Source: Fidelibacterota bacterium (GTDB taxonomy: Bacteria > Marinisomatota > Marinisomatia > Marinisomatales > UBA1611). Taken from it: a stretch of DNA of 6,919 nucleotides. The DNA is taken from contig NZKX01000010.1 in the NCBI GenBank assembly GCA_002694025.1, positions 2,867 to 9,785 on the forward strand, read 5' to 3'. The position numbers and the translations under genes were made by a program. The notes beneath the pieces were generated by a model, which saw only the letters and a list, made by a program, of their open reading frames with translations, had not been told where the DNA came from and ran no database searches. Of this stretch, positions 6,419-6,919 are shown in pieces (position 1 is the stretch's first letter; each line of letters starts with the position of its first letter).

Positions 6419-6919
6419 TTAAGATGTTTCTTCTCGTTTGACCCCCTTTTTTCTCTTTTTTTTGCTGCTTAATGACTCTATTAAATCTTTTTCATCAGTC
6501 TTAATTTTATTTCTAGCGAAAGCATCTAAATAAATTTCTACTCTACGATTGTATTCCCTTAATCGGTCTTTTTCTTTTCTTGTTTTTTTACTTTTAATTG
6601 TTTCTACAGATATAATTGGACGATAGGGTCCGTAACCTAAGGCAGAAAAATATTCATAATCTATGGAGGCAAATTTATTCAGCTGCTTAACAACATTTAA
6701 AGATCGATCAGAAGACAACTCAAAGTTGCTTTCATATTTTGTTCTTCTTTCTTTTGGTATAGGCGCATCATCCGTATGACCTTCACAGCGAATTTCAATA
6801 GCTAACTCTTGGCCACGATTACTAAGTTCTGACATTAAAATAAAATTTTCATCTGAACTATCAGGAATAGAAGTAAGGTCAATCTTCATAAGGTCTGTTT
6901 CTTTAATTAAGCTTCCTAT
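6419..6919 (-). CDS. OmpA/MotB-family peptidoglycan-binding protein, 5'-truncated by window edge
   Basis: The frame is open from the right edge (6919) to a TAA at 6421-6419, giving 166 visible residues. The ATG at 6889 is probably internal: ten more in-frame codons precede it without a stop, and the domain's first strand would lie further upstream. The OmpA C-terminal-like domain is clear. Counting from the edge, EGHTDDAPIP is at about 46-55, NFELSSDRSLNVV at about 65-77, GYGPYRPI at about 95-102 and NRRVEIYL at about 124-131, with the Asp and Arg that bind diaminopimelate in this family. A lysine/arginine-rich tail of about 35 residues follows. Proteins with this domain anchor an outer-membrane, lipoprotein or stator part to the cell wall. 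The wording of the motifs is somewhat MotB-like, but without the N-terminus one cannot tell a stator protein from another OmpA-family protein. It converges on ftsB with only three bases between the stops. Confidence 0.9.
   Translation of the reverse strand: MGSLIKETDLMKIDLTSIPDSSDENFILMSELSNRGQELAIEIRCEGHTDDAPIPKERRTKYESNFELSSDRSLNVVKQLNKFASIDYEYFSALGYGPYRPIISVETIKSKKTRKEKDRLREYNRRVEIYLDAFARNKIKTDEKDLIESLSSKKKRKKGVKREETS

Noticed and set aside
1..6919. CRISPR arrays, tRNA/rRNA genes, insertion sequences, toxin-antitoxin or defence systems
   Set aside because: Reading both strands I found no regularly spaced repeats, no tRNA-like cloverleaf, no transposase or integrase, and no nuclease or toxin domain. 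The gene content is fully explained by glycan, glycolysis, division and cell-wall-binding functions.

Overview
The window is AT-rich bacterial DNA, densely packed, in which every gene-free stretch is under 120 bases. It has three parts. (1) Positions 1-4641 hold five genes on the minus strand, reading leftward: a GNAT/FemAB-like acyltransferase, a polytopic polysaccharide flippase of the Wzx/MOP type, a PAPS-type sulfotransferase, a left-handed beta-helix (hexapeptide) O-acyltransferase, and a polysaccharide-deacetylase-like protein that runs off the left edge. (2) A 117-base divergent intergenic region (4642-4758) is followed on the plus strand by enolase (eno) and, overlapping its stop codon, an FtsB/DivIC-type divisome protein. 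(3) Converging on these from the right edge is the C-terminal part of an OmpA/MotB-family peptidoglycan-binding protein, whose start lies outside the window.

The five minus-strand genes look like a single operon. The junctions from upstream to downstream are one base, five bases, an ATGA overlap and another ATGA overlap. Together they suggest making, decorating and exporting a surface glycan: the flippase would move a lipid-linked oligosaccharide across the inner membrane, and the sulfotransferase, acyltransferases and deacetylase-like protein would modify it. No glycosyltransferase, polymerase or ligase is visible, so the locus probably continues beyond position 1.

The organism cannot be named with certainty. 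The enolase C-terminal motif ([12 protein letters not shown]) and the low GC content fit the Fibrobacteres-Chlorobi-Bacteroidetes superphylum. Marine Marinimicrobia-like lineages are one possibility, but this is a low-confidence inference. Some genes carry clear Shine-Dalgarno sequences (GGAGGG before the O-acyltransferase, AAAGGA before eno), while most operon-internal genes have none and probably depend on translational coupling. The two divergent genes both begin with TTG.

I see no RNA gene, CRISPR array, insertion sequence or strong intrinsic terminator, and no convincing new system. The most useful observations are the corrected starts, the nested Shine-Dalgarno, the surface-glycan cassette beside a housekeeping pair, and the many 8-base homopolymer tracts in the glycan genes.
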